Of a stretch of DNA of 32,657 nucleotides, positions 1 to 6,430 are shown in pieces. The notes under the pieces were generated by a model, which made no database searches, was not told where the DNA came from, and was given only the letters and a program-made list of their open reading frames with translations. A program made the translations under genes and the position numbers. The DNA is from a virus, in IMG/VR virus record IMGVR_UViG_3300046787_000027, positions 1 to 32,657 of that record; one strand, written 5' to 3'. The stretch's first letter is position 1; every line of letters begins with the position of its first letter.

Positions 1-127
1 TAGCAACCAAGTCACTACGAGTCAACATCTGACGATGTGCTACGAATGGGCTGTCAGCAATAGTGCGAGCCTTCTTGCTAATCAAGAACTCCTCTGGAGG
101 AACATTCTCAATCGTTACTTTGCCTGA
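1..127. repeat. Terminal direct repeat, left copy
   Basis: Bases 1-127 are identical to 32531-32657. Both copies lie inside the portal reading frame, and the frame continues correctly when they are merged. The simplest reading is a circular or circularly permuted genome of 32,530 bp whose assembly ends overlap by 127 bases. A length of exactly 127 is a common assembly k-mer size, so this is probably an assembly overlap and not a biological end such as a packaging repeat. Confidence 0.97.
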
Positions 128-730
128 CTTCTTACGCTTTTGGACTACGACATTGTGCGTAGAACCCATAGCTGGCATACCAGTTGGGTCAATGACTGGC
201 TGTCCCATTGGGTCATAGATTGGAAACTCTGTCGTATCTTGCTCGACAATTTCCATGCTCTCATCACTCATCAGCATTGCTAACTCGTCATCAGACAAGT
301 CATAGTAACGCTCTTTTGTAATGTCTTCTTTGTTTTCCCAATATGCCTTAATGATGCCGTTCTTCTGCATCAAAGCATCTTTGAACCAGTCATGCAGAAT
401 GGCTACGCCTTCGTTGTCACGCAAGAACACCCAATTGCAATAATCAGTAGCTTGCTTTGCAGACGCTTCGTCTTGTGGGCCTTGTGGCTCAAAGATAACA
501 ATATTATCTGAGCCTGTGAAAATACGAACTAAGCTAGGTAACGCACCATCAATCGCTTCTGCTACTTCTCCAGTAACAATCTGAGATTTACCCTCAACCT
601 CATTACCATATGGCTGTCGTAGATATGCTTCCAGAGCCTGTTTGCGCTGGTCAACAGTTTCTGTTTCAATGTAGCCAATAGCATCATCAATCTCCGATTG
701 CAGGATTGACTTCAGTTCGTTCTGTTGCAT
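1..730 (-). CDS. Portal protein, N-terminal part (continues at the right end)
   Basis: This is the 5' part of the portal gene. It starts at an ATG at 730 (MQQNELKSILQSE...) and stays open to base 1, giving about 243 residues. Joined across the 127-bp overlap to 31128-32530 it makes 2,133 nt, a 710-residue protein, in the size range of P22-type portals (about 725). The portal dodecamer sits at one capsid vertex, admits DNA driven by the terminase and anchors the short tail. This part is mixed alpha/beta and rich in acidic residues, as in the clip and wing regions of that family. The gene starts 44 nt inside the upstream 63-codon ORF and follows the terminase genes, a standard order. The family is assigned from size, context and sequence character; individual motifs are not diagnostic. 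Confidence 0.88.
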   Translation of the reverse strand, partial: MQQNELKSILQSEIDDAIGYIETETVDQRKQALEAYLRQPYGNEVEGKSQIVTGEVAEAIDGALPSLVRIFTGSDNIVIFEPQGPQDEASAKQATDYCNWVFLRDNEGVAILHDWFKDALMQKNGIIKAYWENKEDITKERYYDLSDDELAMLMSDESMEIVEQDTTEFPIYDPMGQPVIDPTGMPAMGSTHNVVVQKRKKSGKVTIENVPPEEFLISKKARTIADSPFVAHRQMLTRSDLVA

Positions 731-878
731 TTTTGTCCTTTGGAGGGCGACCCATTCGGGGTTTGTCCGATTTTAACTCCTTAATGACATTTTCCAACAT
801 TTCGATTCTTAATTCAAGTTCTTTTACTTTTGGGGCTAAATTTATACCCTGACGCTCTACATACATTAGACAATCCAT
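687..878 (-). CDS. Small coiled-coil protein between terminase and portal
   Basis: The product has 63 residues. Residues about 12-37 form a heptad-like helix with alternating Leu/Val/Ile and charged residues, followed by a basic GRPPKDK segment (about 43-49) like an AT-hook or nucleic-acid-binding tail. The ATG overlaps the end of the large terminase gene by 13 nt, and the stop lies 44 nt inside the portal gene. Without it, 135 nt between terminase and portal would be empty. Function unknown; a head-assembly or packaging accessory is possible from position alone. Confidence 0.6.
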   Translation of the reverse strand: MDCLMYVERQGINLAPKVKELELRIEMLENVIKELKSDKPRMGRPPKDKNATERTEVNPAIGD

Positions 879-2128
879 TTCGGTGTTTGGTTGATAGGCT
901 TACCCCAAGTTGAATGACCTTCATCCAATCCAAGGGCTAAGTAGCGGAATGAGTCAGAGCCATGACTTGACCAGTCATGCAATGGACGCTCATAGAAAAT
1001 CTTACGCTTCTCATCGTAATCTCTGCGATAGTTTCTCAGGCAGTTCAGCCCTGTCTGGACTTTAGGAACATTGAACCAGCACCTTGGAAGCAACCTTCTG
1101 ACAGCTTGAATACCATCATCTAAGCCCATTCTAGGTGCTATCTTTATCTCTAGTCCTGCTTCCTCAAGCATCTCTAGTCGGCTTTTGCCAGAACCTAACT
1201 CTCTGACCCTAACGTCATGGGGCAGGATATGCTCTGCTTTTGCATAGTCATTGTCCCTAATCCACTTCACATAGTGGTCTAGTCCAACACCATGATTCTC
1301 GTAGTAGTCAATCAGACGCACCTCAGTACCTACTAACTGAGCCACCCAGATAGAAGTAGAGTCACCCATACCCAAGTCCCAAGCAGTAAAAGTACGGCTC
1401 AGTTCCTCTCTGGGAATGTCTTGCATATGGTGCTTGTCTTCCAGTTCATTGAGGATTTGCCCATAGTAAGAGCCTTCTACAGCAGCGTCAAAGCTACATT
1501 CAAACTCTTGGCGGTACTTATCCTCACCCATCTCATTACGAGCAGCCTTGAGTTCTGTATCGTCAACCACCCCTGTCTCGGAGGCTTTGAACTCTAGCAA
1601 ACCCCATCCATCCTCAGTTTCTGCCCTGTCTCGCAGTTCTTTGAAGTGGTTATGACCTTTGGGTGTACCAATGAACATACACCAGCCTTTTCTGTCAGCT
1701 AATGCAGGTCTGATAATGTCTGTCCAAATCTTAGGATTCTGGTCACCAATCTCATCTAGGATTACCCCATCAAAGTATTGACCACGCAAGGCTTCTGGAT
1801 TGTCTGAGCCATAAAGCTGGATACGCCTTCCCCAGAAGTCAACTCGCAACTCAGAGATATTGCTACTTCCTCCTAGTGGGTCAGCATACTTAACGAGATA
1901 GTCCCAAGCCACTCGTTTAGCTTGTCCATAGGTAGGTGCAATGTATGCGTATCTAGGTGCTTCCTTCTGGTTAAGGATAGCGTCCTTGATTAGATGGTTA
2001 ATTGCAGAGACAGTCTTGCCCATGCGCCTATGAGCAACAACAACACCAAAACGCTTACTGTCCATCAGTTCATGGATAGCAAGCTGTTGTTCTCTAGGTT
2101 TGTAAGGAATCTCGATTACTTCGCCCAT
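866..2128 (-). CDS. terL: Terminase large subunit (ATPase and nuclease)
   Basis: The 420-residue packaging motor pumps DNA through the portal and cuts it. The N-terminal ATPase has a Walker A HRRMGKT at 33-39, a Walker B GVILDEIGD at 121-129 (D125, E126) and a coupling GTP at 154-156. The C-terminal RNase H-like nuclease shows acidic residues at D251 (AWDLG), D274 (LIDYYE) and D392, within an HDW..HGSDSFRY segment at 384-396. The length is usual for a complete protein of this family. The ATG at 2128 overlaps the small-terminase-like gene by 13 nt, implying translational coupling. Packaging type (headful or site-specific) cannot be read from the sequence; a circular assembly favours headful packaging, but this is inference. 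Confidence 0.97.
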   Translation of the reverse strand: MGEVIEIPYKPREQQLAIHELMDSKRFGVVVAHRRMGKTVSAINHLIKDAILNQKEAPRYAYIAPTYGQAKRVAWDYLVKYADPLGGSSNISELRVDFWGRRIQLYGSDNPEALRGQYFDGVILDEIGDQNPKIWTDIIRPALADRKGWCMFIGTPKGHNHFKELRDRAETEDGWGLLEFKASETGVVDDTELKAARNEMGEDKYRQEFECSFDAAVEGSYYGQILNELEDKHHMQDIPREELSRTFTAWDLGMGDSTSIWVAQLVGTEVRLIDYYENHGVGLDHYVKWIRDNDYAKAEHILPHDVRVRELGSGKSRLEMLEEAGLEIKIAPRMGLDDGIQAVRRLLPRCWFNVPKVQTGLNCLRNYRRDYDEKRKIFYERPLHDWSSHGSDSFRYLALGLDEGHSTWGKPINQTPKWIV

Positions 2129-2352
2129 GTAACTATGTGCTGAAGTGGTTGGTCAGAGTCTCCGCTTACTGTTACAGATGCCATATCAGGCATAGACTTA
2201 CGCAATAGTATTTCAATTGCCTTCATCCTTGTAGGACTTAAGTCTTCACTTACACCAAGTGCATGATTTTGCAAAACATTTAGTAATTGACTTACTTGTA
2301 TTTTTTTGCGTACATCTTCCTGATGTAATTTATTTATCGGTCTTCCAGCCAT
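2116..2352 (-). CDS. Probable terminase small subunit
   Basis: The 78-residue basic protein begins MAGRPINKL and contains a helical region (about 18-55) ending in an ILLRKSMPD segment, as in short phage proteins lying directly upstream of large terminases. The small subunit recognises viral DNA and hands it to the large subunit. A strong Shine-Dalgarno (AGAGGAG) lies 6 nt upstream of the ATG, and the gene overlaps terL by 13 nt. It is much shorter than many small terminases and I see no clear helix-turn-helix. The call rests mainly on position and family resemblance. Confidence 0.65.
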   Translation of the reverse strand: MAGRPINKLHQEDVRKKIQVSQLLNVLQNHALGVSEDLSPTRMKAIEILLRKSMPDMASVTVSGDSDQPLQHIVTWAK

Positions 2353-2384
2353 GTTTGACTCCTCTAGGGTTGGTCAATGTTAGT

Positions 2385-2405
2385 ATCTACTCACAACGAG
2401 TAGAT
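2385..2405 (-). promoter_or_regulatory. 8-bp stem-loop ahead of the terminase genes
   Basis: ATCTACTC and GAGTAGAT form a perfect 8-bp stem around a 5-nt loop, in the 61-nt gap between the DUF6496-like gene and the small-terminase gene. There is no T-run on either side, so a simple terminator is unlikely. It could be an operator, an mRNA-processing site or a cleavage or packaging signal. On the - strand a TGATATACT sequence (extended -10 form) lies just upstream, but it has no good -35. Confidence 0.45.
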
Positions 2406-2413
2406 TAAGTATA

Positions 2414-2590
2414 TCACTTCATCCTGCCCATCTTTTTAGCAGCTTCAGCCATAGCAATGGCAATCGCTTGGTCACGGCTCTTTACAACCTTGCCACCTTT
2501 GCCAGAATGGAGAGTACCTTCTTTGTACTCACCCATTACCTTGCCAACTTTCTTCTGACCAGCTTTTGTCATTTTCATGTTGTTCACCAT
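2414..2590 (-). CDS. Small basic protein, DUF6496-like
   Basis: The 58-residue lysine-rich protein has the VMGEYKEGTLHSG and KSRDQAIAIAMAEA segments seen in the DUF6496 family of short phage and bacterial proteins (recalled similarity). I chose the ATG at 2590, which overlaps the previous stop as ATGGTGA, over an upstream start at 2608 that would overlap more. Function unknown. The strong positive charge suggests DNA or RNA contact. It belongs to a run of four tiny basic genes just upstream of the terminase. Confidence 0.75.
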   Translation of the reverse strand: MVNNMKMTKAGQKKVGKVMGEYKEGTLHSGKGGKVVKSRDQAIAIAMAEAAKKMGRMK

Positions 2591-2856
2591 TTTTCCTTGG
2601 CAGCCCAAAAAGCCGCACTCATTTTGCCTTTTGCAATGTTTTTGGCATGACGAGCCATAAAACTTTCTCTACGATTCTTGTCAGCCTCAGATTCACCAGC
2701 TTTCTTAGGTGAGCCTTTTACGCCTTGTTGACCAAAGCGAATAAGTTTCACATCCTCACCACTCTTTGCCAGAACAGCATGAGATTTAGTGGGGTGATTA
2801 GGAGTCTTCTTAGGCTTGTTATAGCCAGAAAACTGCTCTGTGCCTCGTTTAATCAT
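2584..2856 (-). CDS. Conserved small basic phage protein
   Basis: The 90-residue protein is rich in Lys/Arg, with FSGYNKPKKTPNHPTKSH near the N-terminus (about 9-26), IRFGQQGV in the middle and MARHAKNIAKGKMSAAFWA near the end (about 67-85). These blocks are familiar from uncharacterised proteins of many environmental podoviruses and siphoviruses. The ATG overlaps the previous gene's TGA by 4 nt (ATGA). Function unknown; positive charge and terminase-adjacent position suggest a role on DNA or in the head. Confidence 0.82.
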   Translation of the reverse strand: MIKRGTEQFSGYNKPKKTPNHPTKSHAVLAKSGEDVKLIRFGQQGVKGSPKKAGESEADKNRRESFMARHAKNIAKGKMSAAFWAAKEKW

Positions 2857-3011
2857 TTCTTTTTAGCAGTCTTAGCTGCTTGCTTAAACGCAGACGCAGT
2901 AGGCGCACCCTTCGAGCCAACTTTACGCATACGCTCTGGAGTTTTACCAGCAGCCTTTTGCGCTTCAATTCGCTTTTGTTTAGCATGAATGTTAGCGTAC
3001 AAGCCGTTCAT
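2853..3011 (-). CDS. Small basic conserved phage protein (52 aa)
   Basis: The 52-residue protein begins MNGLYANIHAKQKR and carries MRKVGSKGAPTA at about 28-39, with a KKK C-terminus. This pattern is typical of a widespread but unstudied family of tiny phage proteins near the terminase. Start and stop both overlap the neighbouring genes in ATGA arrangements (3008-3011 and 2853-2856). No function is known. Confidence 0.82.
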   Translation of the reverse strand: MNGLYANIHAKQKRIEAQKAAGKTPERMRKVGSKGAPTASAFKQAAKTAKKK

Positions 3012-3130
3012 TTTTTAGGCTTCTTTGCTTTGTTCTTTGCAGTACGCTCACCACGCACAGGCATGGGTTTGGCTTTTTTCTGCATAAGTTTTTGCATCAT
3101 TTCTAATGCTTGCTGATTTGTAGTGCCCAA
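3008..3130 (-). CDS. Tiny Lys-rich protein with a TTG start (40 aa)
   Basis: A 40-codon frame starts at TTG 3130 and ends at TGA 3008-3010, overlapping the next ATG. GAAGGAG lies about 7 nt upstream of the TTG, which decides the start; no in-frame ATG occurs before codon 11. The second half is strongly basic (KKAKPMPVRGERTAKNKAKKPKK is residues 18-40). It fits exactly between the Cys-rich gene and the next small gene with no gap. Function unknown. Confidence 0.65.
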   Translation of the reverse strand: MGTTNQQALEMMQKLMQKKAKPMPVRGERTAKNKAKKPKK

Positions 3131-3132
3131 GA

Positions 3133-3612
3133 TTATTCTCCTTCAGACATATCGTCTTCTTTAGCCATTTCTGAGTCTTCAGTAATTGGCCCACCACTAA
3201 TCCATGCTTCGCAGGTACGCTTAGAAGCACACTTAAAGTCAAACATCTCGCAATAACCTAAGTCACCAGCGTCAATGACTTCCCATGCGTCCATCTCTGC
3301 ATCGCCCATCTCCAGACCAGATTCGATGCAAGACAGCATCTTAGGTGTCTGGATAAAGGCAGCGCAGTTACCGCAACGAGACTTCTTGGCTTGTGCAGGG
3401 GCAATACGCCAAGCACGAGAGATTTCACGCCAGTAATCCATGTTGGATTCGTTGGGATTCATTGGGCCGTAGTTAGCCTTTTCAATCGCCTTCTCACGAT
3501 TCTCAAGATTGACAGCTACATCACCTGTCGCAACTGGACAGGCTTCACCCTTCTTCTCTTGGTTTTGTATCTCAATCTCGATTTTTACAGATGGCTCAAG
3601 TAATCCAGACAT
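3133..3612 (-). CDS. Cys-rich protein with HiPIP-like cysteine pattern
   Basis: The 159-residue protein from ATG 3612 is chosen because AGGA lies 6 nt upstream; starts at 3624 and 3648 are possible. Residues 1-75 are polar and end with a NYGPMNPNE segment (47-55). The C-terminal half has C80-x2-C83, C95, C121, C128 and C134, with CEAW at 134-137. The C-x2-C...GYC...C-x-A-W arrangement resembles high-potential iron-sulfur proteins, in which four Cys hold a 4Fe-4S cluster; this is inference. It is first in the late gene block, directly after the terminator at 3647-3672. The acidic tail and small-gene context do not reveal a role. A structural zinc site is the main alternative. Confidence 0.72.
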   Translation of the reverse strand: MSGLLEPSVKIEIEIQNQEKKGEACPVATGDVAVNLENREKAIEKANYGPMNPNESNMDYWREISRAWRIAPAQAKKSRCGNCAAFIQTPKMLSCIESGLEMGDAEMDAWEVIDAGDLGYCEMFDFKCASKRTCEAWISGGPITEDSEMAKEDDMSEGE

Positions 3613-3646
3613 GGTTGTCCTCATGGAGTTTGCTACATTTTCGCAC

Positions 3647-3672
3647 AAAAAAAGAGGGAACTCAATCCCTCT
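3647..3672 (-). terminator. Rho-independent terminator closing the leftward early operon
   Basis: On the - strand AGAGGGA, a 6-nt loop and TCCCTCT form a perfect 7-bp stem followed by seven T. It lies between the HNH/Ref-like gene (ends 3709) and the start of the late block (3612). A second, weaker inverted repeat lies just upstream at about 3674-3700. Confidence 0.88.
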
Positions 3673-3708
3673 AAGTACTCAATGGCAACTGAGTAGCACC
3701 ATTGTGCC

Positions 3709-3966
3709 TTATCCAATTAGTTTTGCAAGGGTTTCGTTTAGCACAGACATTTCATCATGTTTCATAACTGACCAAATCCTAGCTTGTCCATGAATTCCGT
3801 TGTGTGGCCCTTGATGGCAGTCCCTACAAAGCGGAATACACAGGTACTGGTGATGCTGCTTAATGTGGTGAGCATCGCTTGGCCCTGCCTGACCACATAC
3901 CCCACAAGGCATCTCTTTAATTCTTGCTAGGTGCAGTCTTTCCCTCTTTGTAAAACTGTTATTCAA
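3709..3966 (-). CDS. Small HNH / Ref-like nuclease
   Basis: An 85-residue protein. Reading from the TTG at 3966, CGVCG is at 21-25, followed by DAHHIKQHH and then CRDCHQGPHNGIHG. The Cys pairs and His residues form a compact treble-clef HNH site like the RecA-dependent Ref nucleases and related small phage HNH proteins. Such enzymes cut DNA during recombination or packaging. The TTG at 3966 has AAGGTGG 6 nt upstream and overlaps the previous gene by 8 nt; a GTG at 3984 is the alternative (91 aa). Last gene of the leftward early operon, before the terminator. Confidence 0.75.
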   Translation of the reverse strand: MNNSFTKRERLHLARIKEMPCGVCGQAGPSDAHHIKQHHQYLCIPLCRDCHQGPHNGIHGQARIWSVMKHDEMSVLNETLAKLIG

Positions 3967-4417
3967 TTTCAACCACCTTATCACCTCGTGACTTTATGTA
4001 GTCTTTTGTTTTCTGAATGTATCTCTCAAACTCACTTCGAGGAATACTGGACTGTTGCAAGTCTGCGAATTCAATCAAATCACGACAGGCTTGGATACCC
4101 TCTGCATCTAAAATGACACGCATAGTCTTTTGATAGTATCCAGATGCTTTGTGGAGGCTTGCTTGTGCCTTCTCGCAGATTGGTAGCACTTCTGGGCCTA
4201 CCCCTGCTCTACCCATCGTTTCTGATAGGTTTAGTACATCCACAAGAGTGCGCCAGTCATGGATAGTTCCTCTGCCCTTGGTAATCGCCTCAAGTGCGGA
4301 ATACTCCATCATTCTGAGTTTGTCCAACTTCTCTCTGTGGGTTATTGACGCACCCACTATTGCATGAGTTATTGGGTCTATCAGATTCCAATGTTTTCGT
4401 TTCGTTTTTTTTCTCAT
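3959..4417 (-). CDS. Conserved phage protein of unknown function
   Basis: The 152-residue protein from ATG 4417 (MRKKTKRKHWNL) contains ITHREKLDKLRMMEYSALEAI, DWRTLVDVLNL and RSEFERYI...T blocks, and is largely helical. I recall similar proteins of unknown function in betaproteobacterial phages, always next to the short SKGS..PRPF protein encoded just upstream here. An in-frame start at 4462 exists but would overlap the upstream gene even more. Even from 4417 the two genes overlap by 128 nt. Confidence 0.75.
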   Translation of the reverse strand: MRKKTKRKHWNLIDPITHAIVGASITHREKLDKLRMMEYSALEAITKGRGTIHDWRTLVDVLNLSETMGRAGVGPEVLPICEKAQASLHKASGYYQKTMRVILDAEGIQACRDLIEFADLQQSSIPRSEFERYIQKTKDYIKSRGDKVVEIE

Positions 4418-4505
4418 TGTCTCTACCAAAAATAGCATCCCACCGATTAGAGTATTCTTCATTGCTTACCTTAAAAGGTCTTGGACTTGAGCCTTTACTC
4501 ATCAT
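4290..4505 (-). CDS. Short SKGSSPRPF-type phage protein
   Basis: The protein of 70-71 residues starts at ATG 4505 or ATG 4502. The N-terminal block MSKGSSPRPF...EEYSNRWDAIFGRD is the conserved part of a widespread family of short phage proteins of unknown function. The rest (from about residue 33) is low-complexity, polar and runs antiphase through the first 128 nt of the next gene. In most relatives I remember, the protein stops soon after the IFG block, so the long tail may be unconstrained. An A8 run lies at the overlap (4406-4413), where a sequence error would matter. Confidence 0.7.
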   Translation of the reverse strand: MMSKGSSPRPFKVSNEEYSNRWDAIFGRDNEKKNETKTLESDRPNNSCNSGCVNNPQREVGQTQNDGVFRT

Positions 4506-4656
4506 CGTCCTCCCTGCTCTCCTCAATAAGTTGTAACTTTACAAACTCCAAAGCACCAATGACTGTTGCCATGTATAAAGAATCATCGTATTTGTGAATG
4601 GTGTGCATCAGTTCATCAATCAAACCATCAACAAGTTTTCCTTGATTAAAGTTCAT
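4495..4656 (-). CDS. Small acidic helical protein (53 aa)
   Basis: ATG at 4656 overlaps the upstream TGA (ATGA); TAA at 4495-4497 lies 11 nt inside the next gene. The 53 residues are predicted helical, with LIDELMHTIHKY and VIGALEFVKLQLIEE segments and an EDDDE C-terminus. There is no recognisable family. It fills an otherwise empty 148-nt gap in a tightly packed operon. Confidence 0.72.
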   Translation of the reverse strand: MNFNQGKLVDGLIDELMHTIHKYDDSLYMATVIGALEFVKLQLIEESREDDDE

Positions 4657-5387
4657 GTGTTCTTCTCCTTGAGTTTGGCTTCAATGGCTCTGGCAACCAA
4701 TATGAAATCATCAATCTTGCACATATCGCAATCTTCAAGCCCATTCTCTGATGCCCACCATTTTCTAATTTCCTCATCCGTCAGCGGCTTGCGCTGTGTC
4801 AACTTCTTGTCCAACTCATCGCATCGCTCACACATCTGTTGCCACAATGCTTTGTAGTCAGGCTCATCCTCCTCTTTTGGCTCAATCCAAAAAAGTTCTC
4901 CAATCTGCTCTGCTGTGTAATTGCCAAAATCGTTGTCTTTCCATTTGACTAGCGTCTTTCCAGATGTGGAAGTAGCCCATACAGTACAAAGTTCGTCAGA
5001 CTCATTGCACCGCAAGATGTCTCCTCTGCGCAGTTTTACAGGCTCATCCTTTGCTTCTTGCTGTGGTGGGGTGGTGTAGTACCGCTTTAGCATCCACTCC
5101 ATTACATCAAGCGACACAAATTGCCGTGTGTTTTCGTAAATTTCTTGCTCAAGGCTGTCTATCGTCGCCACAGGCTCATCCTTCGCTTCTAGTGGCTCAT
5201 AATCCAAGCCCAACTCTCTAGCGTTCTCGGCTTTTCTTTCTAATGCGACACTGGCTTGAATTTGCTTAATTTCATCCTCTGTCAATTCAAATTTACGGCA
5301 TGAGATACATTCACCAAACAACACAATGCAGGCGGTTTGGTCGCATGGTGGTTCCCATTGAAGACCGCATTTTGGGCATTTACTCAT
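4653..5387 (-). CDS. Hypothetical protein with N-terminal zinc ribbon and EAKDEP repeats
   Basis: The 244-residue protein. CPKC at 4-7 plus C15, C20, C27 and C30 form a probable zinc ribbon. Short EAKDEP linkers occur at about 68-73 and 111-116, and a third variant (EEDEP) near 171. Between them lie a KLRRGDILRCNESDELCTVW domain resembling small SH3-like folds and a C-terminal KPLTDEEIRKWW...FILVARAIEAKLKE block. That last block is common in accessory proteins of Burkholderiales phages. It looks like a mosaic of interchangeable modules. Function unknown. The start overlaps the upstream TGA by 4 nt. Confidence 0.7.
   Translation of the reverse strand: MSKCPKCGLQWEPPCDQTACIVLFGECISCRKFELTEDEIKQIQASVALERKAENARELGLDYEPLEAKDEPVATIDSLEQEIYENTRQFVSLDVMEWMLKRYYTTPPQQEAKDEPVKLRRGDILRCNESDELCTVWATSTSGKTLVKWKDNDFGNYTAEQIGELFWIEPKEEDEPDYKALWQQMCERCDELDKKLTQRKPLTDEEIRKWWASENGLEDCDMCKIDDFILVARAIEAKLKEKNT
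5173..5194. repeat. 22-nt direct repeat (EAKDEP linker), copy 1
   Basis: Exact 22-nt repeat shared with 5595-5616 in the neighbouring gene. Read on the - strand it encodes the LEAKDEP linker. A diverged third copy lies near 5042-5060. Confidence 0.85.
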
Positions 5388-5746
5388 CTGTCTTCTCCAT
5401 CAAAGTTTTCAATGTGTTCTTGCAGTTCAACGATGCGTGCTGTTTGGCGTTCCAACATTGCGTCTTGCGTCTGTAGTTCTTTTAACGCTTTCTCTAGTTC
5501 GTCTGCCGCTTGCAAAATGACTTCTTTAGGGCAAAACTCATGATTTACACGCAAGTCTTCTATTAAATCTTTAAGTTTATTAGGCTTAATTGATGGCTCA
5601 TCCTTCGCTTCTAGTGCGGCTTTAATGGCGGTGATGGCTTCGTCATACAGTTCTATGGCCTCGTCGGTTGGCGCAAAAGTACCAACGTGATACCAAGTCA
5701 CTCTCAACGCCCTCAATGCAAGGCGTAATGCAGTATCCTTGTTCAT
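5384..5746 (-). CDS. Hypothetical coiled-coil protein with EAKDEP linker
   Basis: The 120-residue protein from ATG 5746 (overlapping the previous TGA as ATGA; an in-frame start 18 nt upstream is less likely). Residues 1-50 (ALRLALRALR...EAITAIKAALEAKDEP) match a repeat-like helical unit frequent in betaproteobacterial phage accessory proteins. Residues 75-118 form a coiled coil. The LEAKDEP linker is identical at DNA level to one in the next gene. Unknown function. Confidence 0.72.
   Translation of the reverse strand: MNKDTALRLALRALRVTWYHVGTFAPTDEAIELYDEAITAIKAALEAKDEPSIKPNKLKDLIEDLRVNHEFCPKEVILQAADELEKALKELQTQDAMLERQTARIVELQEHIENFDGEDR
5595..5616. repeat. 22-nt direct repeat (EAKDEP linker), copy 2
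   Basis: Second exact copy of the 22-nt sequence at 5173-5194, in the same frame and orientation but in a different gene. Confidence 0.85.
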
Positions 5747-6027
5747 TTGTTCCTCGCAGGGCAATCTCTGCCTTGGTTACATCTTCCATTACAGGGTGGA
5801 CACATCTTCTTTAAAGCAGCCTGTAACCCTGCCAAACCACCTACTCTTTGGTCACCAATGAATATCTGTGGCATTTGTTTAGCATCTGGATAGTTCGCAA
5901 CAAAGTTGGCAAACCTATCACCAGTTTCAATGTCTATCTCTTTGTACTCAAGATTCAAAGACTGAAGTAGATTCTTAGCTGTCACGCAATTAGGGCAGCC
6001 AGATTTTGTGTAGATAGTGATGTTCAT
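5743..6027 (-). CDS. Glutaredoxin with Cys-rich tail
   Basis: The 94-residue thioredoxin-fold protein has the dithiol site CPNC at 11-14, the cis-Pro of QMPQIF at 51-56 and the GG pair at 63-64, all as in class I glutaredoxins. These reduce disulfides using glutathione; in phages they often supply electrons to ribonucleotide reductase, but no reductase is encoded here, so it would serve a host enzyme or a phage thiol protein. After the fold, residues 76-89 add four Cys (76, 79, 83, 89), an unusual metal-binding-like tail. The ATG shares one base with the upstream TAA. Confidence 0.9.
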   Translation of the reverse strand: MNITIYTKSGCPNCVTAKNLLQSLNLEYKEIDIETGDRFANFVANYPDAKQMPQIFIGDQRVGGLAGLQAALKKMCPPCNGRCNQGRDCPARNK

Positions 6028-6131
6028 TATTCAGCCTTTAAAAATGCACAACAAATACAAAACAAACCAAAGCCTTGTTCTCCGCCAATAAACCAACAGC
6101 CAATGCTAATTAACAAGAAATTTAAAATCAT
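6027..6131 (-). CDS. Tiny membrane peptide (34 aa)
   Basis: ATG at 6131 overlaps the upstream TGA (ATGA), and TAA overlaps the glutaredoxin ATG by one base. The peptide is almost entirely hydrophobic (MILNFLLISIGCWFIGG... then FGLFCICCAF), giving one or two short membrane segments and four Cys. No family recognised. The perfect fit between two genes supports it being translated. Confidence 0.6.
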   Translation of the reverse strand: MILNFLLISIGCWFIGGEQGFGLFCICCAFLKAE

Positions 6132-6430
6132 GCTTGTCCCCTTGCTCGGATGGCATCAGCAATGTTTACAGCAGTCATGCTATTCAATCTTTGTGCGTAA
6201 TCAGACGCAATACTTGAACACGCCTCACGCTCAAGAGCTATTGCTGTATCAATTCCTTTCTCAGCCGCTTTCATTGCGGCATCAGTTAATCGCTCACGCT
6301 CATGCTGTGCTACTAGCTTGGCAAATGCTTCTATTTCTTCATCACACATAGCAAACTCCCAAGTTAGATGCTTCCCTGACCAATCAAACCCTGCCTGTAT
6401 AGCCATCTCAATGATTTCATCTCTAGTCAT
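6128..6430 (-). CDS. Hypothetical protein (100 aa)
   Basis: The 100-residue helical, acidic protein begins MTRDEIIEMAIQAGF and has an FAKLVAQHERERLTDAAMKAAEKG...EREACSSIA block. This pattern occurs in short accessory proteins of many phages of Gram-negative bacteria. No catalytic motif is visible. Start at ATG 6430 within the end of the preceding 30-codon gene. Confidence 0.75.
   Translation of the reverse strand: MTRDEIIEMAIQAGFDWSGKHLTWEFAMCDEEIEAFAKLVAQHERERLTDAAMKAAEKGIDTAIALEREACSSIASDYAQRLNSMTAVNIADAIRARGQA

Noticed and set aside
2385-2405. Stem-loop as a terminator
   Set aside because: The stem is good but no T-run follows on either strand.
4404-4418. Programmed -1 frameshift at the A8 run
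   Set aside because: The downstream gene is in the +1 frame relative to the upstream one, so a -1 slip would not join them, and the downstream gene has its own ATG.
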